The notes beneath the pieces are model-generated. The model saw only the letters and a program-made list of their open reading frames with translations. It did not search any database and was not told where the DNA came from. A program made the position numbers and the translations under genes. A DNA stretch of 64,000 nucleotides from Devosia aquimaris (GTDB lineage: Bacteria; Pseudomonadota; Alphaproteobacteria; Rhizobiales; Devosiaceae): assembly GCF_020169335.1 (NCBI RefSeq), contig NZ_JAIEZN010000001.1, positions 885,426-949,425 of the forward strand. The letters run 5' to 3'. Below are positions 24,023 to 31,761 of this stretch, piece by piece; positions within the stretch are counted from its first letter, which is position 1; every line of letters starts with the position of its first letter.

Positions 24023-25846
24023 ATGCCCAATGCTTCCTGGTCACCCACAAGCGGCAGCCTCGACCTCACCACCTTGACCGAGGCCTATGCCACCGGGGCG
24101 CTGACCCCGACGCAGGTGATCTCGGCCATCTACGATCGCATCGATGCGCGCGGGGAGGACCATGTGTGGATCCATCTGGTGTCGCGCGCGGATGCGCTGG
24201 CCGCCGCGGCGGCGCTGGAGGCCGAGGGCTATGACGGTCGACCGCTCTGGGGCATTCCCTTTTCCGTCAAGGATTGCAACGACATCATCGGCCTGCCCAC
24301 CACCAATGCGCTACCCGAAGGCGCTTATGTGGCGGACAGTTCCGGACAGGCTATCACCCGCCTGTTCGATGCCGGCGCCATCCTGATCGGCAAGACCAAT
24401 ATGGATCAGTTCGGTATCGGCCTCGTCGGCATGCGCACGCCCTATGGCGCCTGTTCCTCGGTGTTCAACCCCGACTATATCTCGGGCGGCTCCAGCTCTG
24501 GCTCGGCCGTGTCGGTGGCAGCCGGGTTGGCAAGCTTCTCCATTGCCAACGACGCCGCGGGCTCCGGGCGCGTGCCCGCCGCTTTCAACAATATTGTGGG
24601 CATCAAGCCGACGCCGGGGCTGGTGAGTAATGCCTGTGTCTCGGGTGGCGGCTGCGTCAAGACCATCGAGACGCTGTCGGTGTTTGCGCTGACCGTCGAG
24701 GACGGCATGGCTGTGACCCGTTTGATTGCCGGGTATGACCCCAGCTATCCCTTTTCCAGGCCGGAAGCAGACGATGTGCCGCTGGTGCCCGTCCCGCCAC
24801 CGGCGGCCTTCAAATTCGGCATCCCGAAGGGAGATGCGCTGCGGTTCTTTGGCGATGCCGAGGCCGAACGTCTGTTTGGCGAGGCGGTCGCCCGGGCTGA
24901 GGCCATGGGCGGGACAGCGGTGCCGGTGGATTTCACGCCCTTCGAGGAAACCCAGCGCATTCTCTATGAGGGCCCCTGGATTTCCGAGCGCGCCCTGAGC
25001 CTGGACGCCGTGCTGGCCCGGCACGGCGAGGCCATCCATCCCGTCACCCGGCAGATCCTTTCCAAGTCCGGCGGGTTCACGGCGCTCGACACGTTCGCGG
25101 CCATCCACCGCATCGCCGAGCTCAAGCGGGACACGCGGGCTGTGTGGGACGAGATCGCCGTGCTGATGGTACCCACCACGCCCACCATCTATTCCAAGGC
25201 CGAGATTGCCGCCGACCCCATCGCGCTGAATGCTCGGCTGGGCATCTATACCAATTTCGTCAATCTGATGGGCCTGTGCGGCGTCGCCGTGCCGAACGGT
25301 TTCCGCGCCGATGGCCTGCCGCAAGGCGTGACCTTCCTGGCGCCCGGCTTTGCCGAGGCCCGAGCCGCCGGCATTGCCGCGGCCTTCCACCGTCGGACCG
25401 GGCTGAACCTGGGCGCCTTTGACAATCCCTATCCAGGCGAGACGGCAAACGATGTCTTGCCGGCCGGCTATCGCGCGCTGGCCGTTGTGGGCGCCCATAT
25501 GAGTGGCATGCCGCTCAATGTCGAACTGGTCGAACGCGGCGGTATCCTGCTGAGGAAGGCGCGCACCAGCCCCGACTATCGCCTGTTTGCCCTGAGCACC
25601 ACGCCGCCCAAGCCGGGCCTGGTGCGCAGTTCTGGCGAGGGTGGATCGATTGACCTCGAAATCTGGGCGCTGCCGCTCGCCGGCTTTGGCGACTTCATCG
25701 ACCGCATCCCCGCTCCGCTGGGCGTGGGCAAGGTGACGCTCGATGACGGCAGCCAGGTGACTGGTTTTCTTTGTGAGGCGGCCGCCGTCGAAGGGCAGGA
25801 GGACATTACCCGCTTTGCCGGCTGGCGCGCCTATCGCGCGGCGTGA
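24023..25846 (+). CDS. atzF: Allophanate hydrolase (AtzF type)
   Basis: This 607-residue cytosolic enzyme hydrolyses allophanate to ammonia and CO2. Its length matches AtzF (about 605). The N-terminal amidase-signature domain carries the Ser-cisSer-Lys triad: Lys83 in PFSVKDCND, Ser157 in SGGSSSGSA and Ser181 in NDAAGSGRVPAAFNN, with the same spacing as AtzF. The C-terminal allophanate-hydrolase domain (about 440-607) includes MPLNVELVERGG and KPGLVR. There is no biotin-dependent urea carboxylase beside it, so allophanate probably comes from biuret rather than urea. The start follows AAGGAC by a short spacing. It is the last gene of the operon. Confidence 0.9.
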   Translation: MPNASWSPTSGSLDLTTLTEAYATGALTPTQVISAIYDRIDARGEDHVWIHLVSRADALAAAAALEAEGYDGRPLWGIPFSVKDCNDIIGLPTTNALPEGAYVADSSGQAITRLFDAGAILIGKTNMDQFGIGLVGMRTPYGACSSVFNPDYISGGSSSGSAVSVAAGLASFSIANDAAGSGRVPAAFNNIVGIKPTPGLVSNACVSGGGCVKTIETLSVFALTVEDGMAVTRLIAGYDPSYPFSRPEADDVPLVPVPPPAAFKFGIPKGDALRFFGDAEAERLFGEAVARAEAMGGTAVPVDFTPFEETQRILYEGPWISERALSLDAVLARHGEAIHPVTRQILSKSGGFTALDTFAAIHRIAELKRDTRAVWDEIAVLMVPTTPTIYSKAEIAADPIALNARLGIYTNFVNLMGLCGVAVPNGFRADGLPQGVTFLAPGFAEARAAGIAAAFHRRTGLNLGAFDNPYPGETANDVLPAGYRALAVVGAHMSGMPLNVELVERGGILLRKARTSPDYRLFALSTTPPKPGLVRSSGEGGSIDLEIWALPLAGFGDFIDRIPAPLGVGKVTLDDGSQVTGFLCEAAAVEGQEDITRFAGWRAYRAA

Positions 25847-25862
25847 CGCGACACGGGCAGGG

Positions 25863-25886
25863 CGCCATGGCTAGTCGGCCATGGCG
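25863..25886. terminator. Convergent-gene hairpin
   Basis: CGCCATGG pairs with CCATGGCG across an eight-base loop. It lies between allophanate hydrolase (ends 25846) and the convergent efflux gene, whose stop codon (25871-25873) falls in the loop. It can serve both strands. No U-tract is present. Confidence 0.45.
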
Positions 25887-27445
25887 TGGGCGCGTTCGAG
25901 GGCCTTCTCTTCTTCGGTCTGCGGCCGGGCGGCTTTTTTGGGGCCGCGCATCAGCAGGATCAGCGGCACGACGGCCAGGCTCAGCAGCAGCATCAACCAG
26001 AAATCGTCGAGATAGCTCAGCATCGCCGCCTGCTGGGTGACCATGCCATTGACGATGGCGGTGATTTGCGGATTGCCCACCAACAGGCCTGGCATCTGGT
26101 TGACTACGGCCTGCGAAGTAGCGGTGATCCGCGCAGCCAGCTCGGCATGGTTGACCTGCATCATGCTCGACAGCACGGCCGTGACCACCGAAATGCCCAC
26201 GCCCTGGCCCATGTTGCGCACCAGGGCAAACATGGAGGTGGCGTCACCCCGGAAGCGGGGGGCGATGGTGGCAAAGGCCATGGTCGAGAGCGGCACGAAG
26301 AGGAACCCCATACCAAAGCCCTGCAGCATGCCGGTGGTGACCACCGGCCAATAGTCCATCTGCAGGCTGAACTTGGTCATTTCATAGAGCGAGAACGCCA
26401 TGCAGACCACGCCGAACATCATCATGATGCGCGCGTCGACCTTGCCGCTCAGCCGGCCCACGATCATCATAGATATCAGGGTCGCGACGCCGCGCGGCGC
26501 CATGATGACGCTGGAAAAGATCACCGGATAACCCATCAGCGACTGCAGCAGCGGTGGCAGCAGGGCCAGGCCCGAGAACAGCGTGATGCCCACCACGAAC
26601 ATCATCACCGACGCCAGCATGAAGTTGAGGTCTTTGAAGATGCGGATGTCGATGAATGGATTTTCGTCGGTCAGGCAATGGATGATGAAGACCCACAGGC
26701 CGGCGATGACCAGGCCCAGCTCGATCCAGGTTTCGGTCGAGGCAAACCAGAAATTGTCGGCGCCACGGTCGAGCATCAGTTGCAGCGAGCCCACGCTGAG
26801 CGCCAGCATGCCGAAGCCGAAAAAGTCGAAGCGCCGGATCTTGATCTCGGTACGCGGCATGAAGGTGAAAAGCATCACCACGGCCGCCACGCCCACTGGC
26901 AGGTTGATCAGGAACACCCAGCGCCAGTCAAAACTCTCGGTGAGCCAGCCGCCCAGGGTCGGCCCGATGATCGGGGCCACCATGATGCCCATGCCATAGA
27001 TGGCCATGGCCTGGCCGATCTTTTCCCTGGGATTGATATTGAGCAGCACGGTCTGCGCCAGCGGCGCGATGACGGCGCCGAACAGGCCCTGCATCACGCG
27101 GAACAGCACCATTTCGGGCAGGCTCGTGGCAATGCCGCACAGCGCCGAGGCGACGGTGAAGCCGATGACGGCGATCAGGAACAGCCGTTTCTGGCCCAGC
27201 CGGTCGGCCAGCCAGCCGGTGAGCGGCGTGGCGATGGCAGCAGCCACGATATAGGAGGTCAGGACCCAGGTGATCTCGTTCTGCGCTGCGCCCAGCGAGG
27301 CCGCCATATGGGGCAGGGCCACATTGGCAATGGTGGTATCGAGCACCTGCATGATGGTGGCCAGCATCAGCGCCGCGGTCAGCAGCGTCTTGTTCTTGAC
27401 CACGATGGCGGGGGGCGAAAGCGTCTGGGGAGTCGTGCTGGCCAT
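25871..27445 (-). CDS. DHA2-family multidrug efflux transporter (EmrB type)
   Basis: This 524-residue major facilitator with about 14 membrane segments exports hydrophobic drugs with proton exchange. Family motifs are visible: LDTTIANVALPHMAASLG near residue 35 (motif D1), GWLADRLGQKRLF near 77 (motif A), and APIIGPTLGGWL near 152 (motif C). The start is the ATG at 27443-27445, with GGAGG five to six bases upstream; a TTG further up overlaps that site and is rejected. It follows the adaptor gene (27495-28649) and the MarR gene, forming a repressor-adaptor-pump operon as in emrRAB. Confidence 0.92.
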   Translation of the reverse strand: MASTTPQTLSPPAIVVKNKTLLTAALMLATIMQVLDTTIANVALPHMAASLGAAQNEITWVLTSYIVAAAIATPLTGWLADRLGQKRLFLIAVIGFTVASALCGIATSLPEMVLFRVMQGLFGAVIAPLAQTVLLNINPREKIGQAMAIYGMGIMVAPIIGPTLGGWLTESFDWRWVFLINLPVGVAAVVMLFTFMPRTEIKIRRFDFFGFGMLALSVGSLQLMLDRGADNFWFASTETWIELGLVIAGLWVFIIHCLTDENPFIDIRIFKDLNFMLASVMMFVVGITLFSGLALLPPLLQSLMGYPVIFSSVIMAPRGVATLISMMIVGRLSGKVDARIMMMFGVVCMAFSLYEMTKFSLQMDYWPVVTTGMLQGFGMGFLFVPLSTMAFATIAPRFRGDATSMFALVRNMGQGVGISVVTAVLSSMMQVNHAELAARITATSQAVVNQMPGLLVGNPQITAIVNGMVTQQAAMLSYLDDFWLMLLLSLAVVPLILLMRGPKKAARPQTEEEKALERAHAMAD

Positions 27446-27468
27446 GAGGGCCTCCAAAGGGGGAGCGT

Positions 27469-27487
27469 GCCCGGGCTGAGCCCGGGC
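27469..27487 (-). promoter_or_regulatory. GC-rich hairpin between adaptor and pump genes
   Basis: Two copies of the self-complementary octamer GCCCGGGC form an eight-base stem with a three-base loop in the 49-base gap between the adaptor stop (27495) and the pump ribosome-binding site. It may reduce read-through or tune translation of the pump. No U-tract follows. Confidence 0.45.
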
Positions 27488-27494
27488 GCGCCGC

Positions 27495-28649
27495 TTACAG
27501 CCCGCGCAGCTTGTCCAGCGTCGAGCGGCCGGTATCGACCGTGACGGTGGCGCTCATGCCGGTGCGCAGCACTTCGCCATTCTCGCCATCCAGCGCGATG
27601 CGGACAGGCACGCGTTGCACCACCTTGACCCAGTTGCCGGTGGCGTTCTGGGCAGGGATGAGGGCAAATTCGGAGCCGGTAGCGGCGCTGAAGCTGTCAA
27701 CGCGGCCATGCAGCGGTTCGGAATAGGCATCGAGGCGGATGTCCACCGGCTGGCCCACCTTGAGCTCGGCCAGCTGGGTTTCCTTGAAATTGGCCTGAAC
27801 CCAGGTGTCCTCGGTTTCAACCAATGCGGCGATCATGGCGCCGGCCGCGATGAACTGCCCGACATTCAGGCTCGACACATTGGAGACAATGCCGTCTGCC
27901 GGAGCGACCACTGTGGTCTTGTCGAGATTGCGCTGCGCCTGTTCGACGGCGGCGAGCGCAGCCAGAACCATGGGATGGTCGTCGGTGTTGATGCCGGCGT
28001 CGCCCGCCAAGGCTGCGGTTGCGGCGGCCAATTGCTGGTTTGCCAGGTCGACAGCGGTCTGTGCCTGCTGCAGGGCGAGCCTGGAATCATCGAGTGAAGA
28101 ACTGGCACTAACACCCTGGCTGACAAGGCTTGTGGTGCGGTCGAATGCCGATTGACGGATGGCCAGTGTCGCCTCTGCAGCCTGCAACTGCGCCTTGGCA
28201 GTACCGACGCTGACCTTGAGCTGCTCGACATTGACGCGGGCAGAGGCCAAAGCCGCCTGCGCCTGGCTGAGCGCGATCTTGAACGGCGTCGCGTCGATGA
28301 CGAATAGCACGTCGCCGGCCTTGACCACCTGATTGTCCGCCACGCGCACGTCGGAGACGCGGCCCGAGACATCGGCGCTCAGCGACAGCTTGGCCTGCTG
28401 CACATAGGCATTGTCGGTCTCTTCATAACGGCCACCGGTGAGCCAGAACCAGCCGCCGCCCGCCAACAGCAACAGCGGCACGCCGGCCATCAGTGCCAGG
28501 CGCCGGCCGCCGCTCTTGCGCTTGGGCGCAGCTTCTGGCGCTGCAGCAGGGGCAACATCGGCTTCGACTGCGGGTGCGGGCGACACGGGGCGTAGCTTGG
28601 TTTCGGGGGCGGCTTGGGCCTGGGTGGGCGGCGTAACGCGTGCGTTCAT
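27495..28649 (-). CDS. HlyD/EmrA-family efflux adaptor
   Basis: This periplasmic adaptor of about 384 residues links the inner-membrane pump to an outer-membrane channel. It has an N-terminal Pro/Ala-rich cytoplasmic tail of about 50 residues and one membrane anchor, LALMAGVPLLLLAGGGWFWL. A biotinyl-lipoyl-like domain follows (SLSADVSGRVSDVRVADNQV), then a long alpha-helical hairpin region (about 115-220), and a beta-barrel with EPLHGRVDSFSAATGSEFAL. The ATG at 28647-28649 lies one base after the MarR stop, so translation is likely coupled. No outer-membrane TolC partner is encoded nearby. Confidence 0.9.
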   Translation of the reverse strand: MNARVTPPTQAQAAPETKLRPVSPAPAVEADVAPAAAPEAAPKRKSGGRRLALMAGVPLLLLAGGGWFWLTGGRYEETDNAYVQQAKLSLSADVSGRVSDVRVADNQVVKAGDVLFVIDATPFKIALSQAQAALASARVNVEQLKVSVGTAKAQLQAAEATLAIRQSAFDRTTSLVSQGVSASSSLDDSRLALQQAQTAVDLANQQLAAATAALAGDAGINTDDHPMVLAALAAVEQAQRNLDKTTVVAPADGIVSNVSSLNVGQFIAAGAMIAALVETEDTWVQANFKETQLAELKVGQPVDIRLDAYSEPLHGRVDSFSAATGSEFALIPAQNATGNWVKVVQRVPVRIALDGENGEVLRTGMSATVTVDTGRSTLDKLRGL

Positions 28650-28650
28650 G

Positions 28651-29121
28651 TCAGGAGGCTTTCCCTGTCTCGGCAATATCTTGGCTGGATGAAATCAAAT
28701 TGGCGCGGACATGGGCCAGATGCTGGCCCAGGGCCGTGAGGTCGTCCGGACTGAGACCCCGAATGGCTTGTTCGAATACGGTGGTGCCGATGGCACTGGT
28801 CTGCTTGACCAGCGCCTGGCCGGAGGCTGTCAACCGGGTGAGCTTGGCGCGGCTATCCTCGGGGTGAACAAAGCGCTCGATCAATCCGCGCTTTTCCAGC
28901 CGGTCTAGGATGCCGCTGAGCGTCATCGCGTCGATCTCGAGATGAGCTGAGAGGGCAACCTGGGTGATGCTGTCCTGCTTCTGGATCGTGCTGAGCGCCT
29001 TCCACTGCGGCAGGGTGACGCCAAACGGCTTGGCTTCATCCTCGAAGCGGCGGCGCAGCAGGCGCGACACGTCTGCCATCAGCGTACCAACGGCCCGTTC
29101 CTGTTCACCGAGTTCAGTCAT
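28651..29121 (-). CDS. MarR-family repressor of the efflux operon
   Basis: This 156-residue winged-helix regulator shows the MarR core: TLPQWKALSTIQKQDSITQV, the recognition helix in HLEIDAMTLSGILDRLEKRG, and the wing FVHPEDSRAKLTRLTASG. It starts the efflux operon and probably represses it until a drug binds. I place the start at the ATG at 29119-29121 (MTELGEQ), with GGA six bases upstream. Earlier in-frame codons (29127 and 29157) would run into or behind the palindromic operator, so they are less likely. It is one base from the adaptor gene. Confidence 0.9.
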   Translation of the reverse strand: MTELGEQERAVGTLMADVSRLLRRRFEDEAKPFGVTLPQWKALSTIQKQDSITQVALSAHLEIDAMTLSGILDRLEKRGLIERFVHPEDSRAKLTRLTASGQALVKQTSAIGTTVFEQAIRGLSPDDLTALGQHLAHVRANLISSSQDIAETGKAS

Positions 29122-29136
29122 CCGCATTCCATATGT

Positions 29137-29168
29137 GCACTTATTATATGTGCGCATATAGTAAGTGC
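29137..29168. promoter_or_regulatory. MarR operator palindrome
   Basis: Two 14-base arms (GCACTTATTATATG and CATATAGTAAGTGC) match at 13 of 14 positions as an inverted repeat with a four-base TGCG spacer. The site lies 16 bases upstream of the MarR start in a strikingly AT-rich patch. This is a likely autoregulatory operator that also covers the promoter. Confidence 0.7.
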
Positions 29169-29237
29169 GCTTTGTAAGTCAACGCCGTGGCAGCATGGCT
29201 TCCATGCCGCCTGCACACAGCCCTAACGCGCAATGAA

Positions 29238-29264
29238 AATGGCGCGCCACAAGGGCGCGCCATT
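29238..29264 (-). terminator. Rho-independent terminator of the arsenic operon
   Basis: An 11-base stem (ATGGCGCGCC core pairing with GGCGCGCCAT, five-base loop) lies about 20 bases after the arsC stop at 29287. On the minus strand it is followed by a run of three to four T. It closes the ars operon. Confidence 0.75.
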
Positions 29265-29286
29265 AAAAGCAATCGGGGGTGGGGGA

Positions 29287-29709
29287 TCAGCGCAGCCGCT
29301 TGCCATCGGCGTCGATGATCACTTCACCATCTTCCTTGGTGAAGGGCCCGATGTCAGGGTTTTCCAGAATGTCGAGCACCACTTCGGACGGGCGGCACAG
29401 GCGCGTGCCGATGGGCGTTTCGACAAAGGGGCGATTGAGCAGAATCGGGTGCTCGGCAATCGCCGCCAGCAGGGCGTCGTCGCTGACCGCCGGATCATCC
29501 AGGCCCAGTTCGAGATAGGGCGTATCCTTCTTGCGCAACGCGTCGCGCAGGCTCATGCCGGCGGCCTGGACCAACTCCATGATGCGGGCGCTGCTCGGTG
29601 GCGTCCTAAGATACTCAATCACGACCGGCTCGACGCCGGACTGGCGGATCATGGCCAGCGTGTTGCGCGAGGTGCCGCACTCGGGATTGTGATAGATGGT
29701 GACGCTCAT
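29287..29709 (-). CDS. arsC: Arsenate reductase, glutaredoxin-coupled ArsC family
   Basis: This 140-residue cytosolic enzyme reduces arsenate to arsenite using glutathione and glutaredoxin. The catalytic cysteine is Cys11 in HNPECGTSRNTL. The arginine segment GTRLCRPSEVVLDIL near residue 93 and the C-terminal half match the E. coli R773-type family, and the length is normal (about 140). It overlaps the acr3 gene by four bases and is the last gene of the operon, upstream of a terminator. A second, unrelated arsenate reductase is encoded at 30791-31318. Confidence 0.92.
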   Translation of the reverse strand: MSVTIYHNPECGTSRNTLAMIRQSGVEPVVIEYLRTPPSSARIMELVQAAGMSLRDALRKKDTPYLELGLDDPAVSDDALLAAIAEHPILLNRPFVETPIGTRLCRPSEVVLDILENPDIGPFTKEDGEVIIDADGKRLR

Positions 29710-30767
29710 GGCGCGGACCTCGTTGCAGGATTGCGTTTGACGGCAGCGCCGGCCTCGTACCAGCCGCGCGAACGGTTGACGATATAGACCACCGACAGCA
29801 TGACCGGCACTTCGACCAGCACGCCGACTACGGTGGCCAGCGCGGCACCGGAGTTGAAACCGAAGAGGCTAATGGCGGCGGCGACGGCCAGTTCGAAGAA
29901 ATTGGAGGCCCCGATCAGCGCCGAGGGGCCAGCCACGCAATGCTGCTCGCCGCTGATGCGGTTGAGCAGATAGGCCAGGCCGGAGTTGAAATAGACCTGG
30001 ATCAGGATGGGCACGGCCAGCAGCAGGATGACCAGCGGCTGCGCGATGATCTGTTCACCCTGGAACCCGAACAGCATGACCAGGGTCAGCAGCAGCGCGG
30101 CGATCGAAACCGGCTGCAGCACAGCGAGCACGCGAGTCATGGCCTCCGGACCGCCCGATGCCAGCAGCCAGCGGCGCAGCAGCTGAGCCGCAATCACCGG
30201 CACCACGATATAGAGCCCGACCGACAGCATCAGCGTGTCCCAGGGGACAGTGATGGCCGAGAGGCCGAGCAGAAGGCCGACCAGCGGGGCAAAGGCCACG
30301 ATCATGATGGCGTCATTGAGCGCCACCTGGCTGAGGGTGAAATGCGGCTCGCCCTTGGTGAGGTTGGACCAGACAAACACCATGGCGGTGCAGGGCGCAG
30401 CGGCCAGGATAATCAGCCCGGCGATATAGCTGTCGATCTGCCCGGCGGGCAGATAGGGGCGGAACAGCCAGCCAATGAACAACCAGCCCAGCAGCGCCAT
30501 CGAGAAGGGCTTGACCGCCCAGTTGATGAACAGCGTTACCCCGATGCCGCGCCAATGGCTGCCGACATGGCGCAGGCTGGCGAAATCGATGCGCAGCAGC
30601 ATCGGTATGATCATCAGCCAGATCAGCACCGCCATGGGCAGGTTGACCTTGGCGTATTCCAGCGCCCCGACAGTCTGGAACAGGCCGGGCAGGAAATGGC
30701 CTGCGGCAATGCCCGCGACAATGCACAGGGCCACCCAAAGGGTGAGGTAACGTTCAAAGATGGACAT
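29706..30767 (-). CDS. acr3: Arsenite efflux transporter Acr3
   Basis: This 353-residue membrane protein with about ten segments extrudes arsenite. The conserved cysteine lies in AAPCTAMVFVWSNLTKGEPH near residue 130, the Acr3 signature, and the early LWVALCIVAGIAAGHFLPG is also typical. It follows the thioredoxin-type arsenate reductase after 23 bases and overlaps the glutaredoxin-type one. The whole set forms arsR-arsC-acr3-arsC. Confidence 0.94.
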   Translation of the reverse strand: MSIFERYLTLWVALCIVAGIAAGHFLPGLFQTVGALEYAKVNLPMAVLIWLMIIPMLLRIDFASLRHVGSHWRGIGVTLFINWAVKPFSMALLGWLFIGWLFRPYLPAGQIDSYIAGLIILAAAPCTAMVFVWSNLTKGEPHFTLSQVALNDAIMIVAFAPLVGLLLGLSAITVPWDTLMLSVGLYIVVPVIAAQLLRRWLLASGGPEAMTRVLAVLQPVSIAALLLTLVMLFGFQGEQIIAQPLVILLLAVPILIQVYFNSGLAYLLNRISGEQHCVAGPSALIGASNFFELAVAAAISLFGFNSGAALATVVGVLVEVPVMLSVVYIVNRSRGWYEAGAAVKRNPATRSAP

Positions 30768-30790
30768 GGGAACCTTTTGGGATGGAGCGG

Positions 30791-31318
30791 TCAGGCAGGG
30801 CTTGAGGACTTGGCCGTCGCGCCATCCATGGCGCCAATTCCCTGTAGCTTTGTATTGAGCGCCAGACGGTCGAGGCTCGCCAGCGGCAGGTTGACGAAGG
30901 CGGCGATGCGATTGCGCAGGAAGCGCAGCGTGTCCTCAAAGGCCGCCCGCTGCTTGAACTCGGGCCCGGATACGGCGGCGGGATCCTCAAGGCCCCAATG
31001 GGCCGTCATCGGGTGGCCAGGCCAAACGGGGCAAGCCTCGCCCGCGGCGTTGTCGCAGACGGTGAAGATGAAATCCATCTGCGGCGCGCCGGGCAGGGCG
31101 AACTCGTCCCAGGCCTTGGAGCGCAGGCCCTCGGTGGAGATGCCAGCCTTTTCCAGCACCTCAAGGCTCATCGGATGCACCGCGCCCTTGGGCGTGGAGC
31201 CGGCCGAGAAGCCGCGAAAGCGCCCCTGGCCGACATGGTTGAGCAGGGCCTCGCCCAGGATGGAGCGGGCCGAATTGCCCGTGCACAGAAACAGGACATT
31301 GTAGACGCGGTCAGACAT
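30791..31318 (-). CDS. Arsenate reductase, low-molecular-weight phosphatase family (thioredoxin-coupled)
   Basis: This 175-residue enzyme has the phosphatase P-loop CTGNSAR at residues 12-18 and the redox cysteines in FTVCDNAAGEACPVWPG near 80-90, the pattern of thioredoxin-linked ArsC (pI258/Synechocystis type). The C-terminus has an extension of about 30 residues past the usual end. The ATG at 31316-31318 lies inside the end of arsR (eight-base overlap), so translation is coupled. A start seven codons earlier would lie further inside arsR and lacks support. Two unrelated arsenate reductases in one operon are redundant or use different electron donors. Confidence 0.9.
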   Translation of the reverse strand: MSDRVYNVLFLCTGNSARSILGEALLNHVGQGRFRGFSAGSTPKGAVHPMSLEVLEKAGISTEGLRSKAWDEFALPGAPQMDFIFTVCDNAAGEACPVWPGHPMTAHWGLEDPAAVSGPEFKQRAAFEDTLRFLRNRIAAFVNLPLASLDRLALNTKLQGIGAMDGATAKSSSPA

Positions 31319-31667
31319 GGCTCGATTCCTTGGGAGCACAGCAGGGGGTGAATTCGGCGATCAGCGGCTGGCACAGTTCGGGGCGACCGCCGCAGCAGTC
31401 CTGCACCAGAAAGCTGGTGATCTCGCGCACGCGCTCGATGACCGCGCGATAGACGATCGACCGGCTCTGCCGCTCGGCCTCGACCAGTCCGGCACGGGCC
31501 AGAATGGCCAGATGGGTGGAAAGCGTGTTCTGCGGAATCTCGAGCTGGCGCGCGATGTCGCCGGCGGCGAGCCCGGCGGGCTCATGCGCCATCAGCAGGC
31601 GCAGCGTCTCCAGCCGTGTCGGCTGTGACAAGGCGGTAAAGACAGCGATCGCATCTGTTGTTTCCAT
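31311..31667 (-). CDS. arsR: ArsR-family arsenic-responsive repressor
   Basis: This 118-residue winged-helix repressor has the core QPTRLETLRLLMAHEPAGLA and QNTLSTHLAILARAGLVEAE. The metalloid site is not the classical CVC of plasmid ArsR. Instead there is a C-terminal cluster: a CC pair in QDCCGG at about 91-92, a Cys in PELC near 98, and another CC pair near 109. This resembles Acidithiobacillus-type ArsR, which binds arsenite with C-terminal cysteines. Its start codon lies within the operator at 31666-31689, so autorepression is likely. It leads the ars operon. Confidence 0.93.
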   Translation of the reverse strand: METTDAIAVFTALSQPTRLETLRLLMAHEPAGLAAGDIARQLEIPQNTLSTHLAILARAGLVEAERQSRSIVYRAVIERVREITSFLVQDCCGGRPELCQPLIAEFTPCCAPKESSHV

Positions 31668-31689
31668 ATTTCGAGAATAGTCGATATAT
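31666..31689. promoter_or_regulatory. ArsR operator overlapping the arsR start
   Basis: Arms ATATTTCGA and TCGATATAT match at eight of nine positions as an inverted repeat with a six-base spacer. The right arm is itself part of a perfect 12-base palindrome, TCGATATATCGA (31681-31692). The site overlaps the arsR ATG (31665-31667), the usual place for autorepression. Confidence 0.6.
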
Positions 31690-31761
31690 CGAGCGCGTCA
31701 AGATGGATCGTCGACCGGGCAGGTGAGGATGCTGGCCTAGTCCGCCAGTCCGCTTTCGGTT

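Noticed and set aside
4924-25846. A full atrazine/cyanuric acid pathway
   Set aside because: No cyanuric acid hydrolase (AtzD/TrzD) or chlorohydrolase is present, and the amidohydrolases fit natural deaminases at least as well, so I report only a likeness.
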